A stretch of DNA of 29,214 nucleotides, taken from NCBI RefSeq assembly GCF_003461955.1, contig NZ_QTYB01000023.1, positions 1 through 29,214 on the forward strand, written 5' to 3'. The position numbers and the translations under genes are program-made. Shown here piece by piece: positions 1 through 7,970 of this stretch. Every line of letters begins with the position of its first letter. Within the stretch, counting starts at the first letter, position 1. This DNA comes from Ruminococcus sp. AM36-2AA. GTDB taxonomy: Bacteria; Bacillota; Clostridia; Lachnospirales; Lachnospiraceae. The notes below the pieces were generated by a model. The model was not told where the DNA came from and made no database searches. It worked only from the letters and a program-made list of their open reading frames with translations.

Positions 1-56
1 AGAAAAAATAAAATTTGCAGTTGCTAACCATTCATGCGTTTGTCGTGGCAGAATTG

Positions 57-86
57 TTGTATACATTGCCAAAGTTGCGGTAAAAT
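57..86 (+). promoter_or_regulatory. possible sigma-A promoter of the first AraC gene
   Basis: TTGTAT at 57-62 and TAAAAT at 81-86 are separated by 18 bases, and the AraC gene starts 55 bases further on. The -35 match is only moderate and no operator is obvious. Confidence 0.3.
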
Positions 87-140
87 GATATGCTGATTTT
101 ATTGGATAGGAACGATATTTCGGTGGTTCGGAGGCGGAAG

Positions 141-1019
141 ATGAGAAAGAAGTTAAACACCCAATTTAATACAAGGCAGTATATGGTTTCAAGAGACTTC
201 GAAATTTATTATTATAAAGATCAGCATATGAAAAAGGTTGCCAACCATATCCATGATTACTATGAGATTTATTTTTTTCTGGAGGGTGATGTATCTCTTG
301 AGATAGAGAAAAAAGAATATCCGCTGCAATACGGAGACGTGGCGGTAGTGCCTCCTGGTCTGGAGCATCATGCAGTCATTCACGATGAAAGCGTGCCCTA
401 TAGAAGGTTTGTATTCTGGATTACGGTTGACTATCTGAACCGCTTGATGGAAGATGCTAGGGAGTATGGCTATTTGATACAGCTGGTGCAGACAAAAGGA
501 GAATATATTTTCCATCACGACAGAATCGCTTTTAATACGATTCAGACAAAAGTATTTCATTTGCTGGAGGAAATTTATTCCAATCATTTTGGAAAAGCGG
601 CGAAGGTTTCCCTGTGCGTCAGCGATCTGCTTCTTCATTTAAACCGGACTGTATATAATGAAAGACATGAGCGTAGTGTTCAGGAGGAACAGCAGCTGTC
701 AGAAAGATTGATAGACTATATTGAAGAGCATCTGGAAGAAGAATTGTCTCTGGACAGGATGGTAGCAGAATTTTTTGTCAGTAAATATCATATTGCCCAT
801 TTTTTTAAGGATCATATTGGAATGTCAGTTCATCAGTATGTGCAGAAAAAGAGACTGGAGGCATGCAGAGAGGCAATCCGGAATAACATGAAGATCAGCG
901 AAGCTTATCTGCTGTTTGGCTTCAAAGATTATTCCGGATTCTATAAAGCATTCCGCAAAGAATACGGAATGTCCCCGAAAGAATGGCAGGAGACGGTTAT
1001 GAATATACCGGAATTTTAA
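141..1019 (+). CDS. AraC family transcriptional regulator with cupin sensor domain
   Basis: This is a 292-aa DNA-binding regulator of the AraC/XylS type. Residues about 18-95 look like the sugar-sensing cupin half: the stretch HIHDYYEIYFFLEG and the turn YGDVAVVPPGLEHH are typical. Residues about 190-290 hold two helix-turn-helix units ending in FKDYSGFYKAFRKEYGMSPKEW, the family signature. The frame is open from an ATG at 90, but the ATG at 141 has GGAGG at 130-134 in front of it and is the better start. The GH3 glycosidase follows 126 bases downstream on the same strand, so the protein probably controls that gene in response to a plant or host sugar. The effector cannot be told from the sequence. 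Confidence 0.9.
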   Translation: MRKKLNTQFNTRQYMVSRDFEIYYYKDQHMKKVANHIHDYYEIYFFLEGDVSLEIEKKEYPLQYGDVAVVPPGLEHHAVIHDESVPYRRFVFWITVDYLNRLMEDAREYGYLIQLVQTKGEYIFHHDRIAFNTIQTKVFHLLEEIYSNHFGKAAKVSLCVSDLLLHLNRTVYNERHERSVQEEQQLSERLIDYIEEHLEEELSLDRMVAEFFVSKYHIAHFFKDHIGMSVHQYVQKKRLEACREAIRNNMKISEAYLLFGFKDYSGFYKAFRKEYGMSPKEWQETVMNIPEF

Positions 1020-1052
1020 TGGAAGTGCAGTCGTTTCAGATCCATACATTAT

Positions 1053-1075
1053 ATCCATGTACATAATGCATGGAT
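1053..1075. promoter_or_regulatory. inverted repeat between araC gene and GH3 gene, possible operator
   Basis: ATCCATG (1053-1059) and CATGGAT (1069-1075) form perfect 7-base arms around a 9-base spacer in the short gap before the GH3 gene. The position suits a regulator site, perhaps for the AraC protein next door. This is inference from position and symmetry only. A second near-palindrome, GGTACTTGTACC, lies just before the GH3 ribosome site. Confidence 0.3.
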
Positions 1076-1145
1076 GAGTATCGATCTAATCACAGGAATC
1101 ATCAAAGAGAAATGAAACGGTACTTGTACCAGGAAAGGAATAAGG

Positions 1146-3254
1146 ATGAATAGAGAGGAAGCAAGAAAAAAAGCGGAAGCGCTAGTTGCCAAAATGACGG
1201 TAGAAGAAAAAGCAGGGCAGCTGAAGTTTGATGCACCGTCAATTGAACGCCTTGGAATTCCCGCTTATAACTGGTGGAATGAGGCTCTTCACGGAGTGGC
1301 CCGGGCCGGAACTGCTACTGTTTTCCCGCAGGCGATCGCACTGGCTGCAATGTTTGATGATAAAAAACTAAAAGAAATTGCAGATGTAATCGCAGAAGAA
1401 GGAAGAGCAAAGTATCATGCATTTTCCGGGGAAGGGGACAGGGATATTTACAAAGGCCTTACGTTCTGGTCTCCCAATGTCAATATTTTCAGGGATCCTC
1501 GATGGGGAAGAGGACATGAAACTTATGGAGAGGATCCTTATCTGACTTCAAGACTTGGGGTCGCATTTGTAAAAGGACTTCAGGGCGATGGGGATACAAT
1601 GAAGGCAGCAGCCTGTGCAAAGCATTTTGCAGTACATTCCGGACCAGAAGCACTCCGACACGAATTTGATGCGAAGGCTTCTCCAAAAGATTTGTATGAA
1701 ACTTATCTTCCAGCTTTTGAAGCCCTTGTGAAGGAAGCGGACGTTGAAGCTGTAATGGGAGCTTATAACCGGACAAATGGCGAACCATGCTGTGGAAGTA
1801 AAACATTGCTGAAAGATATATTAAGAGATGACTGGGGATTCAAAGGACATGTTGTATCAGACTGCTGGGCAGTCCGGGATTTCCATTTGAACCACAAAGT
1901 GACGGAAGGGCCAAAAGAATCTGTAAAAATGGCGCTGGATGCGGGCTGTGACCTAAACTGCGGATGCACGTATGCTTATATAATGGCTGCGCTGAAGAAG
2001 GGACTGATCACGGAAGAGCAGATTACCAGATCCTGTGTCAGACTGTATACAACGCGGTTTCTATTAGGATTATTTGATGGAAGTGAATATGACAGTATTC
2101 CTTATGAAGTTGTGGAGTGTGAGGGACATAGAAAACTTGCGGTCACAGCGGCAGAGAAAGGAATCGTTCTTTTAAAGAATGATGGAATCCTTCCTTTAGA
2201 TAAAAGCAGAATAAAGACAATTGGTGTAATAGGACCAAATGCAAACAGCAGAAGAGTGCTTTCTGGAAATTATCACGGAACTTCCTCACATTATGTAACT
2301 GTTTTGGATGGAATCCAAAAGGAAGCAGGAGAAACCTGCAGAGTTCTGTATTCAGAAGGCTGCCATCTGTATAAGGATAAGACCGAGCCTCTAGCATGGC
2401 CGGATGATCGGATCTCAGAAGCGATAATTACTGCAAAACACAGTGATCTTGTTGTTCTTGTGCTTGGCCTGGATGAAACTGTTGAGGGAGAAGAACCGGA
2501 TGAGGGAAATGCAGGTCAGGCAGGAGACAAGGAATCTCTGGAGCTTCCTCTTTGTCAGCAGAAGCTTCTGGAAGCGGTTGCAACAGCTGGAAAACCAGTT
2601 GTCACCGTATTAATGTCAGGAAGTGCAATGGATCTTCGTTATGCAGATCAACATACAAATGCAGTTCTTGAAGCCTGGTATCCGGGTGCTGAAGGCGGAA
2701 CAGCACTGGCAGACATATTATTTGGCAAGGTGTCCCCTAGCGGAAAGCTTCCAGTTACATTCTATTATGATACCGATGATCTTCCGGAATTTACCGATTA
2801 TTCCATGGAAAACAGAACTTACCGGTATATGAAGAAGGAAGCATTATATCCCTTCGGATTTGGGCTTACCTACGGAGATGTATTTGCAGAAGCTGCGGAA
2901 TTTACGGAAAAGCCACAGAAACATAAGAATTTAAAATTAAAATGTACTGTAAAAAATGAAGGTCTGGCAGACACCGACGATGTAGTGCAGGTTTATATCA
3001 AGGACTGGAAATCAAAATATGCGGTAAGAAATTATCACCTCTGTGCATTCAAACGAGTACATCTGAATGCCGGAGAAAAAGAAACTTTTGAAATAGAAAT
3101 TGATAAAGATGCATTGCAGATTGTGGATGAAGAAGGAAAAAGGTATATAGACAGTGATGAATTTTCTGTTTATATTGGAACTTCCCAGCCGGATCGCCGA
3201 AGTGAAAGGCTATTAAAAAGAAAGCCTTTAGAACTTCGATTCAATATAGAATGA
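1146..3254 (+). CDS. glycoside hydrolase family 3 beta-glucosidase / beta-xylosidase
   Basis: The 702-aa protein has the full GH3 plan: an N-terminal barrel (about 15-310), a second alpha/beta domain (about 335-590) and a C-terminal fibronectin-III-like domain (about 610-700). Substrate-site motifs FRDPRWGRGHETYGEDPYL (115-133) and AKHFAVHSGPE (158-168) are present. The catalytic nucleophile is expected at Asp239 in GHVVSDCWAV. The EGEE stretch near 447-450 lies where the acid/base loop is found in relatives. There is no signal peptide, so it should act in the cytoplasm on imported oligosaccharides. The motifs resemble clostridial beta-xylosidase/beta-glucosidase forms, but the substrate cannot be fixed from sequence. 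AGGAAAGGAATAAGG precedes the ATG. Confidence 0.92.
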   Translation: MNREEARKKAEALVAKMTVEEKAGQLKFDAPSIERLGIPAYNWWNEALHGVARAGTATVFPQAIALAAMFDDKKLKEIADVIAEEGRAKYHAFSGEGDRDIYKGLTFWSPNVNIFRDPRWGRGHETYGEDPYLTSRLGVAFVKGLQGDGDTMKAAACAKHFAVHSGPEALRHEFDAKASPKDLYETYLPAFEALVKEADVEAVMGAYNRTNGEPCCGSKTLLKDILRDDWGFKGHVVSDCWAVRDFHLNHKVTEGPKESVKMALDAGCDLNCGCTYAYIMAALKKGLITEEQITRSCVRLYTTRFLLGLFDGSEYDSIPYEVVECEGHRKLAVTAAEKGIVLLKNDGILPLDKSRIKTIGVIGPNANSRRVLSGNYHGTSSHYVTVLDGIQKEAGETCRVLYSEGCHLYKDKTEPLAWPDDRISEAIITAKHSDLVVLVLGLDETVEGEEPDEGNAGQAGDKESLELPLCQQKLLEAVATAGKPVVTVLMSGSAMDLRYADQHTNAVLEAWYPGAEGGTALADILFGKVSPSGKLPVTFYYDTDDLPEFTDYSMENRTYRYMKKEALYPFGFGLTYGDVFAEAAEFTEKPQKHKNLKLKCTVKNEGLADTDDVVQVYIKDWKSKYAVRNYHLCAFKRVHLNAGEKETFEIEIDKDALQIVDEEGKRYIDSDEFSVYIGTSQPDRRSERLLKRKPLELRFNIE

Positions 3255-3959
3255 TCTGAGTCTTTGATAAAATAAGCCGAAAACAATTTTAATAAAATTT
3301 TCTCATCACAGTATCTTGAACCTCCTGCCCGGATATGTTAAACTTAATAAGTTTTAAAAATGCAACTAACTACTATCTGGCCATGTTTATACACAGATCT
3401 AAAAAGCAATTTTCACTGTGGCACAAACATGGTCAGATTTAAGATAAAACGGTGTTACACCGTATAGAACCGTATAGAATAGGAGATTTAGACAGAATGG
3501 CATTGAGTCCAAAAATGTGGTAGTGAAATTTCAGTATCTCCGGAAACTCGCATAAATACAGGAAATATGCGGTTTAACGACTCATGAACTTCTATCAGTA
3601 AATGGTACTCAGTGGTAAGGAATACGCTCAAGCAGCAACAAAAACTGGGTAAAAATGTGGTCATAAAACAACCTAGACATTTTTTTCTGATGATTGCATG
3701 GCACTGGGAAACGAATTTGCAATTATCTATTTTTTTAGTAGTAAATGATTAAAATTAATATAGACTATTGGAGAAATCTTTTATGATGTAAGCAAGGAGA
3801 TACTGTTTATATTATAAAAGATTTTTACGTATTAAAACCAAAAGTGGATATTCACAAAATCTATAGGTAATTGGATGTTGTTGAAAACGCAGATTTAGAG
3901 TATAATAAATATATAGCCGAAGAATAGTTTTTAAAGTGCTGTAGAAAAGGAGAAAGACT
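3255..3959. other. 700-base gap with an imperfect hairpin and short repeats
   Basis: No convincing gene was seen here. TCTGGCCATGTTT (3376-3388) pairs with AAACATGGTCAGA (3425-3437) with one mismatch, and inside it CACAG (3392-3396) pairs with CTGTG (3416-3420), giving a long interrupted stem. ACCGTATAGA occurs twice back to back at about 3459-3479. AAAAATGTGGT recurs near 3511 and 3652. The many stops in all frames suggest decayed sequence. The next gene's ribosome site AAAGGAGA is at 3947-3953. Confidence 0.5.
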
Positions 3960-4916
3960 TTGAATACAGAAATCAAAAATACGATTCTTACGACGGATAA
4001 AGACGCACAATATGATGAAAGCGCGAAACGATTACTTGGCCAGAAAAGTATCCTGGCCCATATATTAGTAAAGACTGTTGATGAATATGCAGGAATGGAT
4101 CCGAAAGAGGTGGTTTCTTACATTGAAGGCGAACCATTTATTAACACTGTTCCGATAGAAACTGGTCTTACTAATGCTGTTATTAAAAATGCTGGATCTC
4201 GTGTGGTTGGTCTTAATTCTGAAAATCCGGAGCTTCATGAGGGAATGATATGATTTGATATTATATTTTATGTCAGAATGAGGGATGGATTGTCGCAGAT
4301 TATTATCAATGTAGAAGCCCAAAAGGACGAACCAAACGGGTATGATATATTGAATCGGGCAATCTTTTATGTAAGCCGTATGATTTCTTCGCAAAAAGAA
4401 AGAGATTTTTCAAATTCAAATTATAATGATATCAAGCGAGTCTATTCCATCTGGGTTTGTATGAATATGCCGGAAAATAGTCTGGAACACATTCACCTGG
4501 TGAAAGATAGTATTGTAAATTCCCATGCATGGAAAGGCAAACTGGACTTGGTTAATATCGTAATGATCGGACTTGCCAAAGAACTTCCGAAGCATGAGGA
4601 GAAATATGAATTACATAGATTACTGGGAGCATTGTTATCTCAGGATTTAACAGCAAACGAAAAACTGGATATCATTGGAAATGAATATGCAATTCCAATG
4701 GAAAAGGATTTTAGAGAGGATGTGAGTATTATGTGTAATTTGAGCCAGAAAATTAAAGAGACTGGAATTGAAACCGGAATTGAGATGGGTAAACGGGAAA
4801 TGATTATGAAAATGTACAACAAAGGTTATACAGCTGCTCAGATCGCGGATGTAGCTGAAATGGACGAAAAAAAGATAAAAGATATCATAAAAAATGCTGA
4901 ATTGTTGACAGTATAA
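3960..4916 (+). pseudogene. Rpn-family PD-(D/E)XK nuclease/transposase-like gene split by one TGA
   Basis: Two open frames, 3960-4250 (97 codons, TTG start behind AAAGGAGA) and the downstream part to 4916, lie in the same frame and are separated only by TGA at 4251-4253. Read through, they make one 318-residue protein of the Rpn / PD-(D/E)XK transposase-like family common in Lachnospiraceae. It has the N-terminal YDESAKRLLGQK segment, the core IINVEAQKDEPNGYDILNRA where the E-x-Q belongs to the nuclease motif, VYSIWVCMNMPEN, and the usual repeated GIETGIEMGK tail with a small helix-turn-helix-like end. Family copies usually continue GMIRFDIIFYV here, so CGA to TGA is the simplest change. An ATG at 4278 could restart a 212-aa C-terminal piece that keeps the nuclease core. 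Recombination-promoting nuclease activity is known for E. coli RpnA but not shown for this copy. Confidence 0.85.
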
Positions 4917-4961
4917 AAGATTGAACAGAATCTGATTATTCAAATGTTGTGTAATTGGATG

Positions 4962-5002
4962 TTTGGCGGGGTGTTACGATAAGCATCTCGCCATTTTTTA
5001 TT
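4962..5002 (+). terminator. rho-independent terminator after the Rpn-like gene
   Basis: GGCGGGGTG pairs with CATCTCGCC (some G-U pairs) around the loop TTACGATAAG, followed by ATTTTTTATT. Confidence 0.7.
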
Positions 5003-5083
5003 ATACGATGTCATGGTCAGAGTATCTGTAAATTATAACATATTATGCATCAGCTGCGATACAGGTATTTCCACAACAGTTAC

Positions 5084-5124
5084 AAAAAGATGGTGAACCG
5101 GACTGAATCCACCATCTTTTTTCT
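5084..5124. terminator. bidirectional terminator, mainly for the minus-strand anti-sigma gene
   Basis: AAAAAGATGGTG (5084-5095) pairs with CACCATCTTTTT (5109-5120). The flanking A-run and T-run make it work in both directions. It lies directly beyond the stop of the minus-strand gene ending at 5125. Confidence 0.8.
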
Positions 5125-5919
5125 TTATCTTCTGTTATTAATAATCTCTCTCGCCATATCTGCAAGTTCTCCGGCAGATAATTTTCCATCTATTTGCAGC
5201 AAATCATACTGGATGCCATCCTTATTCCAGTTAACGCTTTGAACCTGACTGACTTCAATCTGAGAAGCACTGTCATTGTAACTGAATATAACTTTTCCAC
5301 TGGACTGGTCTTTTTTATCTTGTTCTGTCAATTCGTAATCATCTGATACCACTTTATTTATATAATGTACATAATACAAATTTGTTCCATTTACAGTGGC
5401 AATAATATCACCTGACGGAGTAAGTTTTGAGTTAAATTTCTGCTGTTCAAACAATACAACATCTCCATTCTTCTGATAATCAAAGGACACAGATTTAAAA
5501 TTCTCAATTACATTTGCATTGCCATCCTTAAAACTGTTTTTTATAATATTGCCCTCTTTGAAGCAGTACCCGTTCTCAAAGGTATCAATCAATACCGGTC
5601 TATACCCAATATCCTTTGTAATCTGTTCTGACGTTGGAAGAGATGTATAATCAGCACGTGATGCAGATGAACCTGTCCACATTGAAATCTTTCCTGTTGC
5701 TGCCATAGCAGTAACTCCAATTGTAAGTGTTGCAGCTATCAACAAAGGTAATATTTTCTTTTTTGATCTCATAGTCGTTTGCTCCCTTTCTGTATCTGCG
5801 AAGTCAAGTTTTGCATAGACTCTCTGTCTGACATTCTCTGTATCAATATCAAGAGCATTGCAGGAAATATCTGCCTGTTTTTGTATTCCCAATTCTTTAA
5901 GCAAATTTTTTCTTCTCAT
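5125..5919 (-). CDS. membrane-anchored anti-sigma factor-like protein
   Basis: This 264-aa protein has a short cytoplasmic N-terminus (1-55), one membrane helix at about 56-75 (ILPLLIAATLTIGVTAMAAT) after RSKKK, and an extracytoplasmic domain. The plan matches anti-sigma partners of clostridial ECF sigma factors. Its ATG overlaps the stop of the sigma gene (ATGA), so the two are translationally coupled, which is the main evidence for the role. The outer domain (about 80-264) is rich in beta-like segments such as YYVHYINKVV and GKVIFSYNDSASQIEVSQV. I do not recognise a named domain in it. It probably senses an envelope signal and holds the sigma factor inactive. The signal is unknown. Confidence 0.75.
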   Translation of the reverse strand: MRRKNLLKELGIQKQADISCNALDIDTENVRQRVYAKLDFADTEREQTTMRSKKKILPLLIAATLTIGVTAMAATGKISMWTGSSASRADYTSLPTSEQITKDIGYRPVLIDTFENGYCFKEGNIIKNSFKDGNANVIENFKSVSFDYQKNGDVVLFEQQKFNSKLTPSGDIIATVNGTNLYYVHYINKVVSDDYELTEQDKKDQSSGKVIFSYNDSASQIEVSQVQSVNWNKDGIQYDLLQIDGKLSAGELADMAREIINNRR

Positions 5920-6455
5920 AATTTTTCCTCCGCATCCGATAACATTTTTCTGAGTTTTCTTTTTCCTCTTGAAAGTCTGGTCTTAACTGTAGAAATATTA
6001 AGTCCCATTGCTTTTGAAATATCCTTGATTTTTTCATCAAATTTATACCGCCTTACAAAAATCTCGCTGTCAGGTTCGCCAAGGCTCATAACTGTTTCCC
6101 ATACATAATTATTGTGAAAATTCTCTTCCATGAAATTTTTGCCATCTGACAGCTCAATATCTTCAAGAGATGTATGATCCATCTTTCTGTTTATCCGTTT
6201 CAGAGCAAAATTCCGGGCAACAGCAGCAAGATATGACCGTAATGTACCTTTCTGCAAATCTATCCTCCCGGTATTCTTCCAAAGTACAACAAACACATCT
6301 GCCACAATTTCTTCAATATCCTCTTTCGGCAGTGAATTGCCGGCCATATGATACAAAACAGTACTCAAATACGGCGTATAAATTCGGATTGCTTCATCTA
6401 TTGAATTTTTTTCTCTGTTCCTGAGACGCTGCAAAAGTTCTGCTTCATCTGTCAT
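5916..6455 (-). CDS. ECF-type RNA polymerase sigma factor (pair 1)
   Basis: The 179-aa protein has sigma region 2 at about 20-85 (EDIEEIVADVFVVLWKN, then GTLRSYLAAVARNFALKRI) and region 4 at about 120-175 (EPDSEIFVRRYKFDEKIKDI, then LNISTVKTRLSRGKRKLR). It has no region 3, as in ECF factors. The gene overlaps the anti-sigma start by four bases. The ribosome site in front of the ATG is weak (GTAGGA), which may keep expression low. An ECF-like promoter lies upstream, suggesting self-activation. Targets outside the pair cannot be told here. Confidence 0.92.
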   Translation of the reverse strand: MTDEAELLQRLRNREKNSIDEAIRIYTPYLSTVLYHMAGNSLPKEDIEEIVADVFVVLWKNTGRIDLQKGTLRSYLAAVARNFALKRINRKMDHTSLEDIELSDGKNFMEENFHNNYVWETVMSLGEPDSEIFVRRYKFDEKIKDISKAMGLNISTVKTRLSRGKRKLRKMLSDAEEKL

Positions 6456-6513
6456 ATCAATCCTACTTTCTTTTTAATATTTTCAAAAATTAAAAGCTTT
6501 TAACCTTTACATT

Positions 6514-6546
6514 CTTATATATCCTGTCAAAGAGCAAAAAGTTTCA
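6514..6546 (-). promoter_or_regulatory. possible ECF promoter for sigma/anti-sigma pair 1
   Basis: On the minus strand TGAAACTTTTT (6546-6536) is followed after 12 bases by GATATATAAG (6523-6514). A GAAAC/T-run -35 box is typical of autoregulated ECF factors. The -10 box fits less well. Confidence 0.4.
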
Positions 6547-6603
6547 ATTTTAGAAAATTATGATATTGATACACCACTTTACAACTTTTTTATAAAAAAA
6601 TAT

Positions 6604-6670
6604 CGTACAGGATTTCCTGATGTATAATGAATTTGGCATAAAACATTACAAAGGAAAGTGACCCTGTACG
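6604..6670. repeat. 8-base inverted repeat at the edge of the IS relic
   Basis: CGTACAGG (6604-6611) and CCTGTACG (6663-6670) are perfect reverse complements around 51 bases. The second arm lies just where the transposase relic starts. This could be a remnant of an element end or a hairpin. No matching copy was found beyond the relic. Confidence 0.35.
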
Positions 6671-7051
6671 GCAAAAACATTATACAGCGAAAAAACACTG
6701 ATAGGTAGACTTCAGCAATATTTTTTGATCTATTTTGAAACTTTTTTTGTTCCGACAGCAGATACCTTATTTCTGCTGATATTATCTATACTGGGCCGCA
6801 CACAACGGTTCCAACTATCTGAATGGACACTGCTTTGTGAGAGTCATGTTATGCCTGAATTTCACAGCAAAGATCATGTCATCATCCCTTGTGACAGCTG
6901 GGATACAAAACACAACCTGCTATCCATCGTTGATGAATATCCGAATCTGGATCTGATTGGCAATGCAAGGAGTGCTTCTGTCATGTATGATCTTGCTTAT
7001 GTCCATCTTTTTGTTTGTAAAATTTCTGAAAATATTCTGGTGAAATGGTAG
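6662..7051 (+). pseudogene. internally deleted insertion-sequence transposase remnant
   Basis: The frame from 6662 to 7051 reads PCTAKTLYSEKTLIGRLQQY without a start codon. It continues through FETFFVPTADTLFLLILSIL, the N-terminal part of a DDE transposase common in Lachnospiraceae. It then jumps at about 6795 to VMPEFHSKDHVIIPCDSWDT and VDEYPNLDLIGNARSASVMYDLA, which belong near the catalytic core of the same protein. The middle of the protein (roughly 150 residues in relatives as I recall them) and everything after YDLA are missing. The upstream GTGACCCTGTACGG is in another frame, so a frameshift near the original start is likely. It is non-functional. The assignment rests on remembered family motifs; the exact IS family is not certain. 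Confidence 0.65.
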
Positions 7052-7089
7052 TATAATACGGAGAATGTAAAAAACGTAAGAGAGTAAAA

Positions 7090-7287
7090 ATGAAACTACC
7101 GGATAAATTAGCACCGTTTCTGGAATTATTGCACATATACAGAGAAACTGGGTGAGAAAACAGTAAAAGCATATCGGATTGATCTAAGCAGTGTTTGGTT
7201 TTGGTCGCCTGTGAAGAGCAAGACAAAGAGAAGCTTGAGGAATATATTACGGAATTACATAAAAAACACAAACAGAACAGAGATTAA
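7090..7287 (+). pseudogene. tyrosine recombinase (XerC/XerD-type integrase) N-terminal remnant
   Basis: Three reading frames must be joined. ATG at 7090 gives MKLPDKLAPFLELL, then a shift gives KLGEKTVKAYRIDLS, and another shift gives VACEEQDKEKLEEYITELHK up to TAA at 7285. Together they match the core-binding (SAM-like) N-terminal domain of tyrosine recombinases, whose helix LGEKTVKAYRIDL is characteristic. The catalytic domain is absent. It lies between an IS remnant and an ECF gene, so it marks an old mobile element. At least two frameshifts make it dead. Confidence 0.6.
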
Positions 7288-7344
7288 AAAAAGTGGATAT
7301 TTCGTTGGCAATGGAAGAGACAACGGAAAAAAATACTTTTATGA

Positions 7345-7374
7345 GAACCGATTTCCTTTCCGATGCATCTAATT
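7345..7374 (+). promoter_or_regulatory. possible ECF promoter for pair 2
   Basis: GAACCGATTT (7345-7354) and GCATCTAATT (7365-7374) resemble the clear ECF promoter found at 21743-21774 in front of pair 4. Autoregulation is inferred. Confidence 0.4.
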
Positions 7375-7430
7375 AGTGTAAAAGTAAACATGAGTAGTAA
7401 TCCAGCTGGACAAAAGGAGAAGACAAAGTT

Positions 7431-7970
7431 ATGACAAAAGATGTATTTATTAAGGAGGTTCGGGATGCAGAAGCCATGCTGTATCATATATCAAAGTCCA
7501 TTCTGAAGAATGACTCTGATTGTGGGGATGCTGTGCAGGAAACAATTCTTAAGGCATATGAAAAACTTCCCACTTTAAAGAAAGAAAAATATTTCCGAAC
7601 ATGGATCACAAGGATATTGATCAATGAATGCAAAGGGATTCTTCGGAAAAGAAAAAATGTTATTCCATATGAAGAATATATGGACAATATGAAAATGACT
7701 GAGGAGGATAGATACAGTCATCTGTATATGGCGATTATGGAACTTCCGGAGGATCTGAGGGTTTTGGTAACATTGTATTATTTAGAAGGATTTTCATTGA
7801 AAGAGATCAGTGAGGCTCTGGATATTCCGGAAGGAACGATCAAAAGCAGACTTTCACGTGCAAGAGAGTTTTTGAAGGTGCAGTTATCCGAAGAAGAGAA
7901 AAGACCGGCAACTGGGAAAAACAGCAAGCAATTAAAGAGAATAACAGGAAAGGGGAAAATGTCATGTTAG
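7431..7970 (+). CDS. ECF-type RNA polymerase sigma factor (pair 2)
   Basis: The 179-aa protein has region 2 at about 12-75 (SDCGDAVQETILKAYEKL, YFRTWITRILINECKGIL) and region 4 at about 100-150 (LPEDLRVLVTLYYLEGFSLK, then LDIPEGTIKSRLSRAREFLK). The tail after 150 is lysine-rich and poorly conserved. AAAGGAGAAG precedes the ATG. Its stop lies inside the first codons of the DUF4179 gene, so the two are coupled. It belongs to the same broad ECF type as pair 4 (both have YFKTW/YFRTW and LYYxEGFS motifs). Confidence 0.93.
   Translation: MTKDVFIKEVRDAEAMLYHISKSILKNDSDCGDAVQETILKAYEKLPTLKKEKYFRTWITRILINECKGILRKRKNVIPYEEYMDNMKMTEEDRYSHLYMAIMELPEDLRVLVTLYYLEGFSLKEISEALDIPEGTIKSRLSRAREFLKVQLSEEEKRPATGKNSKQLKRITGKGKMSC

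Noticed and set aside
1489..1969. Minus-strand ORFs inside the GH3 gene
   Set aside because: Frames opposite a clear GH3 coding sequence, with no start signals or family features.
6732..6745. TTGAAACTTTTTTT as an ECF -35 box on the plus strand
   Set aside because: It is the coding DNA for FETFF in the transposase relic, and no suitable -10 box or gene follows.
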